This document shows positions 44,393 through 53,469 of a DNA stretch of 64,000 nt, piece by piece. The translations under genes were made by a program, and so were the position numbers. Under the pieces are notes generated by a model that had not been told where the DNA came from, ran no database searches, and worked only from the letters and a program-made list of their open reading frames with translations. The stretch is from positions 1 through 64,000 of the forward strand of contig CANLSR010000003.1 of assembly GCA_947493945.1 (NCBI GenBank). The letters are read 5' to 3'. Each line of letters begins with the position of its first letter. Positions within the stretch are counted from its first letter, which is position 1. This DNA is from an uncultured bacterium (GTDB lineage Bacteria; Bacteroidota; Rhodothermia; Rhodothermales; Rubricoccaceae).

Positions 44393-46138
44393 ATGGTTTA
44401 CGAACACGACATCGTCATCGTCGGCGCGGGCGGCGCCGGGCTCATGGCGGCCCTGTACGCCTCCGAAGGCGGAGCCGACGTGGCCGTCGTCTCCAAGCTC
44501 CACCCGCTCCGGTCCCACACCGGCGCGGCCCAGGGCGGCATCGGCGCGGCGCTGGGCAACGAGGAGGAGGACCACTGGCTGTGGCACGCCTTCGACACGA
44601 CCAAGGGCTCGGACTACCTCGGCGACCAGGACGCCATCGAGCAGATGTGCCAGGACGCGCCCCGCACGATCATCGAGCTGGAGCACTACGGCGTGCCGTT
44701 CTCCAGGACGCGCGAGGGCAAGATCGCCCAGCGCCGCTTTGGCGGGCACACGCGCAACTTCGGCGAGGCCCCGGTGCGCCGGGCCTGCTACGCGGCCGAC
44801 CGGACGGGCCACATGATCTTGCACACGCTCTACGAGCAGTGCGTCAAGAACAAGGTCACGTTCTACGACGAGTTCCAGGTCCTGGACCTGGTCAAGCCCG
44901 ACGACTCGACGGACGCGGTCTCGGGGTGCATCGCGTACGAGATCCTGACGGGCGAGGTCCACACGTTCCACGCGGCCATCACGTGCTTCGCGACCGGCGG
45001 CTACGGCCGGGCCTTCAAGACGACGTCCAACGCGCACGCCGGGACCGGCGACGGGTTCGCGATCGCGCTCCGCAACGGGTTCCCGCTGGAGGACATGGAG
45101 TTTATCCAGTTCCACCCGACGGGCCTCTACCGCCTGGGCATCCTGATCACCGAGGGGGCGCGCGGCGAGGGCGGCATCCTGCGCAACTCCGAGGGCGAGC
45201 GGTTTATGGAGCGCTACGCGCCGACGGTCAAGGACCTGGCCCCGCGCGACATGGTGAGCCAGTGCATCTACAAGGAGATCCGCGAGGGGCGCGGCGTCAA
45301 CGGCAAGGACCACGTGGTCCTGGACATGACGGGCGTGGGCAAGGACGTCTTGGAGCACAAGCTGCCCGAGATCTCGACCTTCAGCCGCGTCTACCTCGGC
45401 ATCGACCCCGTCAAGCAGCCGATCCCGGTGGCGCCGACGTGCCACTACGCCATGGGCGGCATCCCGACCAACATCGACGGCCAGGTAGTGCGCAGCGCCG
45501 ACCGCTCCGACACCGTCGAGGGCTTCTTCGCGTGCGGCGAGGCCGCCTGCGTCTCGGTCCACGGCGCCAACCGCCTGGGCACGAACTCGCTCCTGGACCT
45601 GGTCGTGTTCGGCCGCCGCACGGGCATCGAGATGGCCAAGCAGGTCAAGGCCGGCGCCGAGCGCCAGCCGCTGGCGGACGGCTCGGAGCGGCCGGTGCGC
45701 GAGCGCCTGGACGAGATCGTCGCCCGCACGACCGGCGAGAAGGCGGTCGTGGTGCGGACGGACCTCCAGGAGACCATGATGAAGAACGTCTCGGTCTACC
45801 GCACCGACGAGACGCTGGGCGAGGCTATGGGCGAGCTCCAGACGCTCCGCGAGCGCGCCGCCCACGTCACGGTCGACGACAAGGGCAAGCGGTTCAACAC
45901 CGACCTGATGGACGCCGTCGAGGTCCAGTTCATGGTCGACTACGCGGAGTCGATCACGGAGAGCGCCCGCAACCGGACCGAGAGCCGGGGCGCGCACCTG
46001 CGCGAGGACTACTCCAAGCGCGACGACGGCGACTGGCTCAAGCACACGCTGATCTGGACCGACCAGAACGGCGGCACCGAGATCGGCTACAAGGACGTCG
46101 TCATTACCCAGTTCCAGCCCAAGGAGCGGAAGTACTAG
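44393..46138 (+). CDS. sdhA: Succinate dehydrogenase flavoprotein subunit
   Basis: 581 residues. The FAD fold starts at once with [34 protein letters not shown] includes the His expected to bind FAD covalently. [21 protein letters not shown] and [12 protein letters not shown] carry catalytic and substrate residues (Arg/His), and [17 protein letters not shown] is typical. It oxidises succinate to fumarate on the cytoplasmic face of the inner membrane. 99 bp after sdhD; sdhB follows after 81 bp, which hold a large hairpin. The sequence is of the SdhA type and not the cytochrome b-type fumarate reductase of Bacteroides, judged by the separate C and D subunits. Confidence 0.96.
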   Translation: MVYEHDIVIVGAGGAGLMAALYASEGGADVAVVSKLHPLRSHTGAAQGGIGAALGNEEEDHWLWHAFDTTKGSDYLGDQDAIEQMCQDAPRTIIELEHYGVPFSRTREGKIAQRRFGGHTRNFGEAPVRRACYAADRTGHMILHTLYEQCVKNKVTFYDEFQVLDLVKPDDSTDAVSGCIAYEILTGEVHTFHAAITCFATGGYGRAFKTTSNAHAGTGDGFAIALRNGFPLEDMEFIQFHPTGLYRLGILITEGARGEGGILRNSEGERFMERYAPTVKDLAPRDMVSQCIYKEIREGRGVNGKDHVVLDMTGVGKDVLEHKLPEISTFSRVYLGIDPVKQPIPVAPTCHYAMGGIPTNIDGQVVRSADRSDTVEGFFACGEAACVSVHGANRLGTNSLLDLVVFGRRTGIEMAKQVKAGAERQPLADGSERPVRERLDEIVARTTGEKAVVVRTDLQETMMKNVSVYRTDETLGEAMGELQTLRERAAHVTVDDKGKRFNTDLMDAVEVQFMVDYAESITESARNRTESRGAHLREDYSKRDDGDWLKHTLIWTDQNGGTEIGYKDVVITQFQPKERKY

Positions 46139-46147
46139 CACTGGAGG

Positions 46148-46212
46148 GATGAACGAGGGATGCGGGACGCGCCGTGCGTTCCGCGTCCCCTATCCCGCAT
46201 CCCCTATCCCTC
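46148..46212 (+). repeat. Intercistronic hairpin between sdhA and sdhB
   Basis: Nested complementary words: GAGGGATGCGGGACGCG on the left against CGCGTCCC, CGCATCCC and ATCCCTC on the right, which read in reverse order as complements. The RNA can fold into a long interrupted stem-loop ending just before the sdhB start. It could mask or expose the sdhB ribosome site or stabilise the upstream message. It shares GGGACGCG/CGCGTCCC with the hairpin at 37816-37866. Confidence 0.6.
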
Positions 46213-46219
46213 TCAAGAG

Positions 46220-47050
46220 ATGTCTGACACCACCGCCTTGTCCGAGCCCACCCCCGTCACCGAACCGGTCGAGGACCGCGTCGAGGACGCCGAAAAGGGG
46301 ATCAAGCCGCGCCGCCGCTCGGGCGGCAACGTCGCCGACATGACGCTGACCGTCAAGGTCAAGCGCTTCAACCCGGACACCGACGAGCGCCCCCGCTGGG
46401 ACGAGTTCGAGGTGCCGGCCGAGGCCATGGACCGGGCGCTCGACCTGCTCCACTACGTCAAGTGGCACCTGGACGGCACGCTGACCTTCCGCAAGTCGTG
46501 CGCCCACGGCATCTGCGGGTCGGACGCGATGAAGATCAACGGCGAGAACCAGCTCGCCTGCTCCATCCTGGTCCAGGACCTGGGGCTCACCGATGGCGAC
46601 ACGGTCACGTTCGAGCCGCTGCCGGCCGCCCCGGTCGTCAAGGACCTGGTGGTGGACCAGAGCCGCTTTTTCGACAAGTACCGCGCGGTGATGCCGTGGC
46701 TCATCAACGACGAGGCCGTGCCGGTCACGGAGCGGATCCAGAGCCCGGAGCAGCACGCGGTGATCGAGGACGCCACCAAGTGCATCATGTGCGGCGCCTG
46801 CACCCACTCGTGCCCCTCGACGTGGGCCGACCCGGACTACCTCGGCCCGGCGGCCATGCTCAAGGCCTACCGCTACGTGTTCGACAGCCGCGACACCGAG
46901 CCCGAGGAGCGCCTCAAGGTGGTCGACTCGAAGGACGGGCTGTGGAAGTGCTACACCATCTTCAACTGCGTCCAGGCGTGCCCCAAGGGGATCGACATCA
47001 CGCGCTGGCTGTCGGCGCTCAAGCGCAAGTCGGTCACGACTCGGTACTAG
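46220..47050 (+). CDS. sdhB: Succinate dehydrogenase iron-sulfur subunit
   Basis: 276 residues from ATG 46220. Cysteine motifs for all three clusters are present: 2Fe-2S in SCAHGICGSDAMKINGENQ plus a later Cys in LACSIL, 4Fe-4S in CIMCGACTHSCPS, and 3Fe-4S in YTIFNCVQACPKGID. It carries electrons from SdhA to the membrane quinone. The first 45 residues are a charged extension without known role. It is the last gene of sdhCDAB, convergent with the FNT gene. Confidence 0.96.
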   Translation: MSDTTALSEPTPVTEPVEDRVEDAEKGIKPRRRSGGNVADMTLTVKVKRFNPDTDERPRWDEFEVPAEAMDRALDLLHYVKWHLDGTLTFRKSCAHGICGSDAMKINGENQLACSILVQDLGLTDGDTVTFEPLPAAPVVKDLVVDQSRFFDKYRAVMPWLINDEAVPVTERIQSPEQHAVIEDATKCIMCGACTHSCPSTWADPDYLGPAAMLKAYRYVFDSRDTEPEERLKVVDSKDGLWKCYTIFNCVQACPKGIDITRWLSALKRKSVTTRY

Positions 47051-47141
47051 CACGCGGGGCGCAGGGGCCGGGAACGGGCAGGAGCGCGTTCGCTCGGGCG
47101 ACGCCCCTGCCGGCCATTCGCTAGGCCCCCTCTCCACCTTT

Positions 47142-47172
47142 CGCCCCGCTGGCGCCCTCCGCCAGCGGGGCG
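47142..47172. terminator. 13-bp perfect inverted repeat between sdhB and the FNT gene
   Basis: CGCCCCGCTGGCG (47142-47154), a 5-nt loop, and CGCCAGCGGGGCG (47160-47172). It lies between convergent stops, lacks a T tract, and nearly duplicates the element at 25021-25051. Probable bidirectional transcript end. Confidence 0.7.
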
Positions 47173-47188
47173 TTGCGGTCTGCGGCGA

Positions 47189-48223
47189 CTAGGCCACACC
47201 GGGCCCCTCGGGCTCTGGCGCGTCCGGGACCGCCTGGTCGAGCATGGACCCCGTCTCGGCGCCCTCGATGTCGTCGTCGCGCGTGAGCGGCGCGTTGCTG
47301 GCCTGGGCGTCCGCCTCTTTGCCGCGGCCGACGCCGAACATGAACTCGCGCCAGGTCAGCGACGCCTGGCTGACGTCGCGGTCGGGGAACCGCTTTTTGC
47401 GCGTCTGACCGTAGTTGAGCAGCGCCACGAGCAACACGCCGCCCACGGTGTTGCCAGCCACCACGACCCCGAAAAACTGGGCCGCGTCGGCCAGCGAGGC
47501 CGAGTCCTGGAACACGAGGTAGAACATCTCGCAAGCGCCGATGATGCAGTGGAACAGGTCGGCGGCGGGCACCAGGAACATGATCGCGAACACGATCAGG
47601 AAGCGCGTCACGGTGTCGCGCGCGGCGTGGTTGAGCCAGACCATCGAGGCCACGAGCCAGCCGGCGAACACGCCCTTCCAGAACAGGGCGCCGGCCGGCA
47701 CCTCCAGCCCGTGCAGCGCGATCTGGCGCGCCGCGACGGCCGTGTCGGCGTCGAACACGCCCGTCGTGGCGAGGACGAGCCCCACCAAGGCCGCGCCGAT
47801 CACGTTCGCCAGCAGCACGATCCCCCACAGCCGGAGAAGCTGGGGCACGGCCGCGATCCGAGTCAGCACCAGCGTGACCGGGGTCAGCGTGTTCTCGGTG
47901 AACAGCTGGTAGCGCCCGAGCACGATCAGCAGGAACCCGACCGGGTACAGGACCGCGCCGATCAGCCCCGACTCGTCGCCGGGCACGGCCGCCGTCATCG
48001 CGGCCCGCGCCACGAACGAGAGCCCGATGCTCAGGCCCGCCGCCAGTCCGGAAAAGAACAGCAGGCGCGACGACCGGACAAACTCCTCGTCGGCCGTGGC
48101 GACGACGCGCTGGAAGATCTCGTCGGTCGAGAACAGGTCGCGGACGGCGTGGCCGGCGGCGGGCGCCCCGCTCTCGGCCCGGTCGAGGGTCTCGCGGGCG
48201 GCGTCGGAGTCGGGGAGGGTCAC
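47189..48223 (-). CDS. Formate/nitrite transporter (FNT) family channel
   Basis: 344 residues from a GTG start. Six spans are predicted between about residues 55 and 280. VLGRYQLFTENTLTPVTLVL, GVFAGWLVASMVWLNHAARD and FHCIIGACEMFYLVF, then VVVAGNTVGGVLLVALLNYGQ, match the FNT pattern and are closest to the YfdC-like branch, not to FocA or NirC. The substrate is thus undecided. The C-terminal 60 residues are acidic and probably disordered. Convergent with sdhB, and divergent from the candidate RNA at 48340. Confidence 0.85.
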   Translation of the reverse strand: MTLPDSDAARETLDRAESGAPAAGHAVRDLFSTDEIFQRVVATADEEFVRSSRLLFFSGLAAGLSIGLSFVARAAMTAAVPGDESGLIGAVLYPVGFLLIVLGRYQLFTENTLTPVTLVLTRIAAVPQLLRLWGIVLLANVIGAALVGLVLATTGVFDADTAVAARQIALHGLEVPAGALFWKGVFAGWLVASMVWLNHAARDTVTRFLIVFAIMFLVPAADLFHCIIGACEMFYLVFQDSASLADAAQFFGVVVAGNTVGGVLLVALLNYGQTRKKRFPDRDVSQASLTWREFMFGVGRGKEADAQASNAPLTRDDDIEGAETGSMLDQAVPDAPEPEGPGVA

Positions 48224-48331
48224 GGGCGGCGTGGTGGACGGGCGAAAGGGTCTCTCCAGGCGAGTACCCGCCGTCCCGCTGCATGTCCCCGCTGGCGGCG
48301 AGTGCCGGGCACGAAGGGCGGGGCTCGGTCG

Positions 48332-48337
48332 TATCTT
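48332..48337 (+). promoter_or_regulatory. Possible -10 box of the candidate small RNA
   Basis: TATCTT lies 7-8 bp before the first hairpin of the candidate RNA. No good -35 is present 16-18 bp further upstream. Weak candidate. Confidence 0.3.
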
Positions 48338-48339
48338 GC

Positions 48340-48432
48340 AGTAGCACTCCGCTTCGGCGGAGTGACTCTAAGACAGGGACCTCCCTGCTTGCCGGCCCGC
48401 CCGATGGGAAACCGTCGGGCGGGTTGTTTTTT
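48340..48432 (+). ncRNA. Candidate structured small RNA with three hairpins
   Basis: About 93 nt in the 285-bp spacer between the FNT gene and the PEBP gene. Hairpin 1: CACTCCGC (48345-48352), UUCG loop, GCGGAGTG (48357-48364). Hairpin 2: CAGGG (48374-48378), ACCT, CCCTG (48383-48387). Hairpin 3: 12-bp stem 48396-48407 with 48412-48423, GAAA loop, then TTGTTTTTT. The last is an intrinsic terminator. No open frame lies inside and it ends 76 bp before the PEBP start, so it is either an independent small RNA or a terminated leader (riboswitch or attenuator) of that gene. It matches no RNA family I know. Confidence 0.5.
48396..48432 (+). terminator. Strong Rho-independent terminator with GAAA tetraloop
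   Basis: A 12-bp stem (one G-U pair), GAAA loop and TTGTTTTTT tail on the plus strand, with no protein gene upstream for it to end; the FNT gene reads the other way. Confidence 0.9.
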
Positions 48433-48508
48433 GGGCGTGGCCGAGGGGCCGGCTGGAAGAACCTGCATCGGGCCGGGCCGTTTTCACCGCCCTCCCTCTC
48501 CCCTCCCC

Positions 48509-49138
48509 ATGCGACTCACCAGCACCTCGCTCGCCGACCGCCAGCCCATCGACCCGGAGTACGCCTTCTGCACGGCGTCGGGCGACGACCGCCACACGGC
48601 CAACGGTGGCAACCGGAGCCCGCACCTGGCCTGGAGCATCGCGCCGGAGGGCACCCGGTCGTTCGCCATCGTGATGCGCGACCCCGACGTGCCCGCCGAC
48701 GGCTCGGACGCGGGCCAGGAGGGCAAGGTCATCTCGGCCGACGCCGAGCGCACCGACTTCTACCACTGGCTCGCCGTCGACCTTCCGGCCACGACGACCG
48801 AGGTCGCCGAGGGGGCGGCGTCGGACGGCGTCACCCAGGGCGGCAAAGAGCCGGGCCGGAGCGGCCTCGGCATTGAGGGCATCAACGACTTTACGGACTT
48901 CCTGAAAGGCTCACCTCGCGAGGGCACCTACGGCGGCTACGACGGCCCGTGCCCGCCCTGGAACGACGAGCGCCTGCACCACTACCACGTCACCGTCTAC
49001 GCACTCGACACCGAGAGCCTGGGCCTCTCGGCCGACGGCGACTTCCGAGGCGCCGACGTGGTGGACGCGCTCGAGGGCCACGTGCTGGACCAGGCTGAGA
49101 TCGTCGGGACGTACACCACCAACCCGGACGTGGCTTGA
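48509..49138 (+). CDS. YbhB/YbcL family (PEBP, Raf-kinase-inhibitor-like) protein
   Basis: 209 residues from ATG 48509 (MRLTSTSLADRQPIDPEYAF). The PEBP core shows GGNRSPHLAWSIAPEGTRSFAIVMRDPDVP, FYHWLAVDLPA, YDGPCPPWNDERLHHYHVTVYALD. The DPD and the GPCPP ... HHY segments form the ligand pocket of these proteins. No signal peptide. Bacterial members bind small anionic ligands in crystals; their physiological role is unclear. The gene has the candidate RNA terminator 76 bp upstream and is convergent with mocA. Confidence 0.9.
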   Translation: MRLTSTSLADRQPIDPEYAFCTASGDDRHTANGGNRSPHLAWSIAPEGTRSFAIVMRDPDVPADGSDAGQEGKVISADAERTDFYHWLAVDLPATTTEVAEGAASDGVTQGGKEPGRSGLGIEGINDFTDFLKGSPREGTYGGYDGPCPPWNDERLHHYHVTVYALDTESLGLSADGDFRGADVVDALEGHVLDQAEIVGTYTTNPDVA

Positions 49139-49156
49139 CACTGGCGGTCGGCGCCG

Positions 49157-49248
49157 ACGGGTCGGTGAAGTGATGCGGCACCGCTTGGTCAGGTCCACCG
49201 AATCACTGACGAATCAGCCCGATTTGGCGTGACTCACCGAATCACTGG
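49157..49248. repeat. Short dispersed repeat with CACCGAATCACTG twice
   Basis: CACCGAATCACTG occurs exactly at 49196-49208 and 49235-49247. GGGTCGGTGAAGTGATG upstream is its approximate complement, so the segment can fold on itself. Similar words appear after ldcA at 30618-30667. The second copy overlaps the mocA stop. Confidence 0.5.
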
Positions 49249-49841
49249 TCCCAGCGGGCGCGGAGGATGGCGAGTGCCTGGGGCGTGTCGGCGTCCAGCA
49301 CCACGCCTTGGTCGCCGGTCTCGACGCGGACCAGGCGGTCGGCGTGTGCGTGGAGGACGGAGCGGGCGCCGTCGTCGTCGCGGAGGCCGAGGAGGTCGGG
49401 CACGAAGGCGCGGTCGAAGATCACGGGATGGCCGGGCCGTCCGCGCCACACCGGCCGCGCGATGGCCGGCGCCGGCGACTGGCGCCACGCCTGAGCGAGC
49501 CGGACCAACGTCTCCTGCCGGATCAGCGGCACGTCGCCCAGCAGAACCGCCAGCCCGTCGGCTTCGGGGCCGAGAGCCGCGGTGGCGCAGGCGAGCGACG
49601 CGCCCATGCCCTCTCCCCACGCTCCGTTGTGGACCGTCGGCACGCCACGCTGGCGGGCGATCTCGGCGACGGCGGCACGGTCGCAACCGGTGACAACGAC
49701 GGCGTCCGTAAACGGCGGACCGGTGGCGAGATCCAGGACGTGGTCGAGGACGGGGCGTCCGCCCAGATCGGCCAGCAGCTTGTTGGCCGCGCCCATCCGC
49801 GACGACTGGCCGGCGGCGAGCACGACGGCCGTGAGCCTCAC
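49242..49841 (-). CDS. mocA: Molybdenum cofactor nucleotidyltransferase (MocA/MobA-like)
   Basis: 199 residues from a GTG start at 49841, whose GTGA overlaps the xdhC stop. It has the nucleotidyltransferase signature VVLAAGQSSRMGAANKLLADLGGRPVL split by family norms, LLGDVPLIRQETL with the metal Asp, and GRPGHPVIFDRAF. MocA attaches CMP to molybdenum cofactor for xanthine-oxidase-type enzymes; MobA relatives add GMP. The PaoABC-like enzyme encoded upstream uses the cytosine dinucleotide form in E. coli, so MocA is favoured. A further upstream ATG (49859) is possible but the coupled GTG start is preferred. Confidence 0.88.
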   Translation of the reverse strand: MRLTAVVLAAGQSSRMGAANKLLADLGGRPVLDHVLDLATGPPFTDAVVVTGCDRAAVAEIARQRGVPTVHNGAWGEGMGASLACATAALGPEADGLAVLLGDVPLIRQETLVRLAQAWRQSPAPAIARPVWRGRPGHPVIFDRAFVPDLLGLRDDDGARSVLHAHADRLVRVETGDQGVVLDADTPQALAILRARWDQ

Positions 49842-50950
49842 CGAGAGACCAGGCTGCACGCGGCGTCGGTCGGCCGGACGGCGTCCACCATCGGACGCGC
49901 CGAGCGCTGGCGGTGGGCGGCGAGGACCTCGGCCGTGACGGCGAGCGCGATCTCGGCCGGCGTCTCGGCGCCCAGGTCTAGACCGACCGGCGAGCGCAAA
50001 CGGGCGACGGCGGCGGCGTCCAACCCCGCGTCGTCCAGGTCGGCGCGCAAGCGGGCGGCGCGGCCCCGGGAGCCCAGCGCGCCGACGTAGAACGCGTCCG
50101 ACGTCAGCAGCTCGCGCAGGAGTGCGCGGTCTTGGAGGTAGACGTGCGTCAGGACGACGGCCGCCGTCTGGCGGTCGACGAGCACACGGCCGAACACGTC
50201 TTCGGGATGGGTCAGGACCGTGTGGCGGTCGGCCTGCGGAAACCGCTCCTCCAGTTCGGGGCGCGGCCGGCTTCCGACCAACGTCGTCGCCCAGCCCAAC
50301 TCAGCCGCCAGCCGGACGAGAGGAACGGCGTCGGGGCCGTGCCCGAACACGGCGAGGTGGACGGGCGGGCGGAGTGGCTCGACCAGAACCTCGGCGCCTT
50401 CTGCCCGAACCACCGCCGCCCGCTCGACGGCGCCGGCCGCCTTCACCGCCGCGTCCAATCCGTCCGGCAGCTCCGACCGCACGTCGGCGCCCAGTGCCAG
50501 CCGGCGGAGGCCCACCAGCCCAGGCTCGTCCGCCGCGAACACCGTCGCCAGCGTGCCCGACTGGCGGCCGCCGAGCACGGCCGTTGCCGCGAGCGGTCCG
50601 AGGTCCCAATTGCCAGAATGCACAGGCTCGATGAGCAGCCAGACGGTTCCGTCGCAACCGCTCCCGAAGCCCAGCACCGCGTCCAACATCGGGTCCTCGG
50701 CACCCAGCCGGTAGCTCGCCAGTCGGCCCGCGCCGTCCGCCAGCGCCGCGCGGGCTTGCTCGATCACCTCGCCTTCCAGGCATCCGCCGCTGACAGCGCC
50801 CGTCGCCCGGCCGTCCGCCTCGATCAGCATCCGCGCGCCCTCGCGCCGGAACGCCGAGCCGTCGACGCGCACCACCGTCGCCACGGCGAACGCGTCGCCC
50901 CGCTGGCGGAGCGCCTCGGCACGGGCGGCGATGTCTCGGAGCTCTCTCAC
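49838..50950 (-). CDS. xdhC: XdhC/CoxI family molybdenum enzyme maturation factor
   Basis: 370 residues from a GTG start. An N-terminal XdhC/CoxI domain has FAVATVVRVDGSAFRREGARMLI and GAVSGGCLEGEV. The C-terminal Rossmann domain has LAVFGHGPDAVPLVRLAAELGW and VVLTHVYLQDRALLRELL. XdhC-type proteins bind molybdenum cofactor, help its sulfuration and insert it into the apo-enzyme. It lies downstream of the PaoABC-like genes after 152 bp of spacer with an inverted repeat, and upstream of mocA with a 4-bp overlap. Confidence 0.92.
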   Translation of the reverse strand: MRELRDIAARAEALRQRGDAFAVATVVRVDGSAFRREGARMLIEADGRATGAVSGGCLEGEVIEQARAALADGAGRLASYRLGAEDPMLDAVLGFGSGCDGTVWLLIEPVHSGNWDLGPLAATAVLGGRQSGTLATVFAADEPGLVGLRRLALGADVRSELPDGLDAAVKAAGAVERAAVVRAEGAEVLVEPLRPPVHLAVFGHGPDAVPLVRLAAELGWATTLVGSRPRPELEERFPQADRHTVLTHPEDVFGRVLVDRQTAAVVLTHVYLQDRALLRELLTSDAFYVGALGSRGRAARLRADLDDAGLDAAAVARLRSPVGLDLGAETPAEIALAVTAEVLAAHRQRSARPMVDAVRPTDAACSLVSR

Positions 50951-51095
50951 GGGGTTCAGGGTTCTCGGTTCAGGGTTCGTCGTCTGGTGGACTCAGCGGG
51001 CGCACTTATTGGGAGCAACTGGCGCGGAGACGGACGGAGAGACTGAGGCTCAATCCGTCGCGGTGCTCTGTCAGTCGAACCCCGAACCCTGAACC
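50951..51095. repeat. GGTTCAGGGTTC repeats forming a long-range inverted repeat
   Basis: GGGGTTCAGGGTTC (50951-50964) and GGTTCAGGGTTCG (50967-50979) are near-direct repeats. CGAACCCTGAACC (51083-51095) is the exact complement of the latter. The 13-bp arms sit 103 bp apart and fill the spacer between the paoC-like stop and the xdhC start. An RNA stem-loop here could modulate the relative level of the enzyme and its maturation factors. Confidence 0.75.
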
Positions 51096-51102
51096 ACGAA
51101 CC

Positions 51103-53469
51103 TCAAAGCAGCTTGTCCAACGTCGCCGGCAGGCTCAGCACCCGGGCGCCCGTCGCGTGGTAGATCGCGTTGACGACGGCCGAGGACGTGCCGACGGTCG
51201 CGATCTCGCCCACGCCGCGCGCGCCCAGCGGGTTCAGCTCGTAGTCCGGCTCGCCGACGAAGTGGGCCTCGATCTCGGGCGCGTCGCGGTTGGTGAGCGC
51301 GTGGTACTCGGCCAGTGTGTCGTTGGCGTAGCGGTGGAAGTTCGGGTCCAGGATCGCCTCCTCCATCAGCGCCATCCCGATGCCCATCACCACGCCGCCG
51401 ATGGTCTGGGAGGCCGCCGTGGTCGGGTTGATCACCTTGCCGACGTCGTTGACCGCCACCACCTTCTCGACGCGCGGCTCGCCCGTCCTCGCGTCCACGC
51501 GGACGCGCGCGAACACGCAGCCGTACGAGTGGAAGGCGTAGTCCGACGGCATCAGCGCCTGGAGCTTGTTCGGCCCCAACGACGCCGTGGCCTCGACGGG
51601 CTCGCCGTGCCGCGCGACGGCCGCCATCAGCGTCTCGCGCCCACCCGGGCCGATCAGCTCGCCGTGCTCCAGCCGCACGTCGTCCGCGCTGGCGCCCGCC
51701 AGCGGCGAGGCGTCGTCGTCGACCGCCAACTCGATGACGGCCTGGATCGCGGCCTCACACGCGGCCTTGACGGCGGGGCCGACCGACGCCATCGTCATCG
51801 AGCCGCCGTGGACGGGCGCGTGCGGAAAGTCGGAGTCGCCCAGGGCGAACTTGACCTTGTCGAGCGGCAATCCGAGCGTGTCGGCGGCCACCATCGTCAT
51901 CGAGACGTAGGTGCCCGGCCCCATGTCGGAGGCGGCCGAGTGGACCTGGGCCGTGCCGTCGGGCAAGAGCCGCGCCGACGCCGACGCCTTCATCCGGTTG
52001 GCCGGGTAGAACGTGGACGAGACGCCCAGCCCGACCCAGTCGTCGCCGTCGCGCATGGAGCGCGGGGCGAGCGGGCGGTCAGCCCACCCGATCTTCTCGG
52101 CGCCCAGGTCGTAGGCCTCGGCCAGGTGCTTGGACGAGAACGGCGTGCCCTGGACGTCGTGCGTCGCGTTGTTGCGGCGGCGAAGCTCCAGCGGGTCCAT
52201 CCCGATCTCGTACGCCAGCGCGTCCATCGCCACCTCGAGGGCGTGGGCACCTGAGCACTCGCCCGGCGCCCGCATCGAGGTCGGCGTCTGGATGTTCAAG
52301 GGCACCAGCCTATACGTCGTGCGCAGGTTGGGCGTGGCGTAGGCCATCCGCGTGGTGTTGAGCAGGTTCATCGTGTACTCCTCGTACAGCGACGTCTCCT
52401 GCCAGCCCTCGTGGATCACGCTCTGCAAGCGCCCGTCGGCGTCGGCCGCCAGCCGGACGCGCTGGAGGTTGTGCGGCCGGTGGCCGACCGACGTGAACAT
52501 CTCGGCGCGCGTCAGCACCAGTCGGACCGGCCGGTCCAACTCGCGCGCCGCCATCGCCGTCAGGAACGTGTGCGGCCACGTCCTCAGCCCCGAGCCGAAG
52601 CCGCCGCCGGTAAACGGTGTAATCACCCGGACGCTCGACTCCTGGACGCCCAGCACGCCCTCGACGGCGTCCTTGACCGTGTTGAGCGCGTCCACCTTGA
52701 GGTCGATCTCCTCCTGGCGGATGCCGAACGCGAGCGCCAGCTTGTGGCGCGCGTTGTCGACCCACTGGGTCTTGTCGTGGACCGTGAGCGTGTTGCCCTC
52801 CCACCACGCAATCGTCGCGTGCGGCTCGATGGGATGGTTGACGAGGGTCTTGATCTCGACGTCCAGGTCGACCGTGTGGGCGGCGGACTCGAACGCGGCA
52901 TCCGGGTCGCCGACGGTCACGTCGGACGGGCGGCCCGTCATCTTGCCGTTCTCGGCCGGCTTCTTGGGCGCCGAGACGCGCGGCGTGTCCTGCTTCTCGT
53001 CCGCCTCGGGCCGCTGGTGGGCCGCGTGGAGGTCGGTGTCGGCTGCCGTCTCGTCGACCGTGACACGAACGAGTGTGGCCGCGTGCTCGGCCTGCTCCAG
53101 CGTCTCCGCCACGACGACGGCCACCGTTTGGCCGCTGAAAAAGATCTGGTCGGTTTGGAGCGGACGCAGCGGGTCGCCCACCTGGGGCTGCACCTGGGGC
53201 CGCATCACCGGCTCCTCATAGGGAAGCTCAGGCGCGTTGAGGTGCGTGAACACCTTGACGACGCCCGGCGCGGCCTCCGCCTGCTCCGTGTCGATGGACG
53301 AGATCCGCCCGCTGGCGGCCATCGTCGTCACCAACACACCGTGCGCTAGCTCCGGCCCGAAGTCTTTGGAGAACTCGGCGGCGTACGTCGCCTGCCCCGA
53401 GACCTTGAGCGGCCCGGTAACGCGGCGCGTGGCCTGGCCGATGATGGGAGTGGTCTGGGTCGTGGTCAT
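51103..53469 (-). CDS. paoC: Molybdopterin-binding subunit of a PaoABC-type aldehyde oxidoreductase
   Basis: 788 residues. Xanthine-oxidase-family large subunit. [23 protein letters not shown] and later [40 protein letters not shown], and [17 protein letters not shown] with the catalytic Glu are the cofactor and active-site segments. The order A-B-C and the iron-sulfur insert in the B subunit point to the E. coli PaoABC (YagTSR) type, which oxidises a range of aldehydes to acids. A region near residues 160-185 ([12 protein letters not shown]) is rich in charged residues. Its start overlaps the paoB-like stop (ATGA). Confidence 0.9.
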   Translation of the reverse strand: MTTTQTTPIIGQATRRVTGPLKVSGQATYAAEFSKDFGPELAHGVLVTTMAASGRISSIDTEQAEAAPGVVKVFTHLNAPELPYEEPVMRPQVQPQVGDPLRPLQTDQIFFSGQTVAVVVAETLEQAEHAATLVRVTVDETAADTDLHAAHQRPEADEKQDTPRVSAPKKPAENGKMTGRPSDVTVGDPDAAFESAAHTVDLDVEIKTLVNHPIEPHATIAWWEGNTLTVHDKTQWVDNARHKLALAFGIRQEEIDLKVDALNTVKDAVEGVLGVQESSVRVITPFTGGGFGSGLRTWPHTFLTAMAARELDRPVRLVLTRAEMFTSVGHRPHNLQRVRLAADADGRLQSVIHEGWQETSLYEEYTMNLLNTTRMAYATPNLRTTYRLVPLNIQTPTSMRAPGECSGAHALEVAMDALAYEIGMDPLELRRRNNATHDVQGTPFSSKHLAEAYDLGAEKIGWADRPLAPRSMRDGDDWVGLGVSSTFYPANRMKASASARLLPDGTAQVHSAASDMGPGTYVSMTMVAADTLGLPLDKVKFALGDSDFPHAPVHGGSMTMASVGPAVKAACEAAIQAVIELAVDDDASPLAGASADDVRLEHGELIGPGGRETLMAAVARHGEPVEATASLGPNKLQALMPSDYAFHSYGCVFARVRVDARTGEPRVEKVVAVNDVGKVINPTTAASQTIGGVVMGIGMALMEEAILDPNFHRYANDTLAEYHALTNRDAPEIEAHFVGEPDYELNPLGARGVGEIATVGTSSAVVNAIYHATGARVLSLPATLDKLL

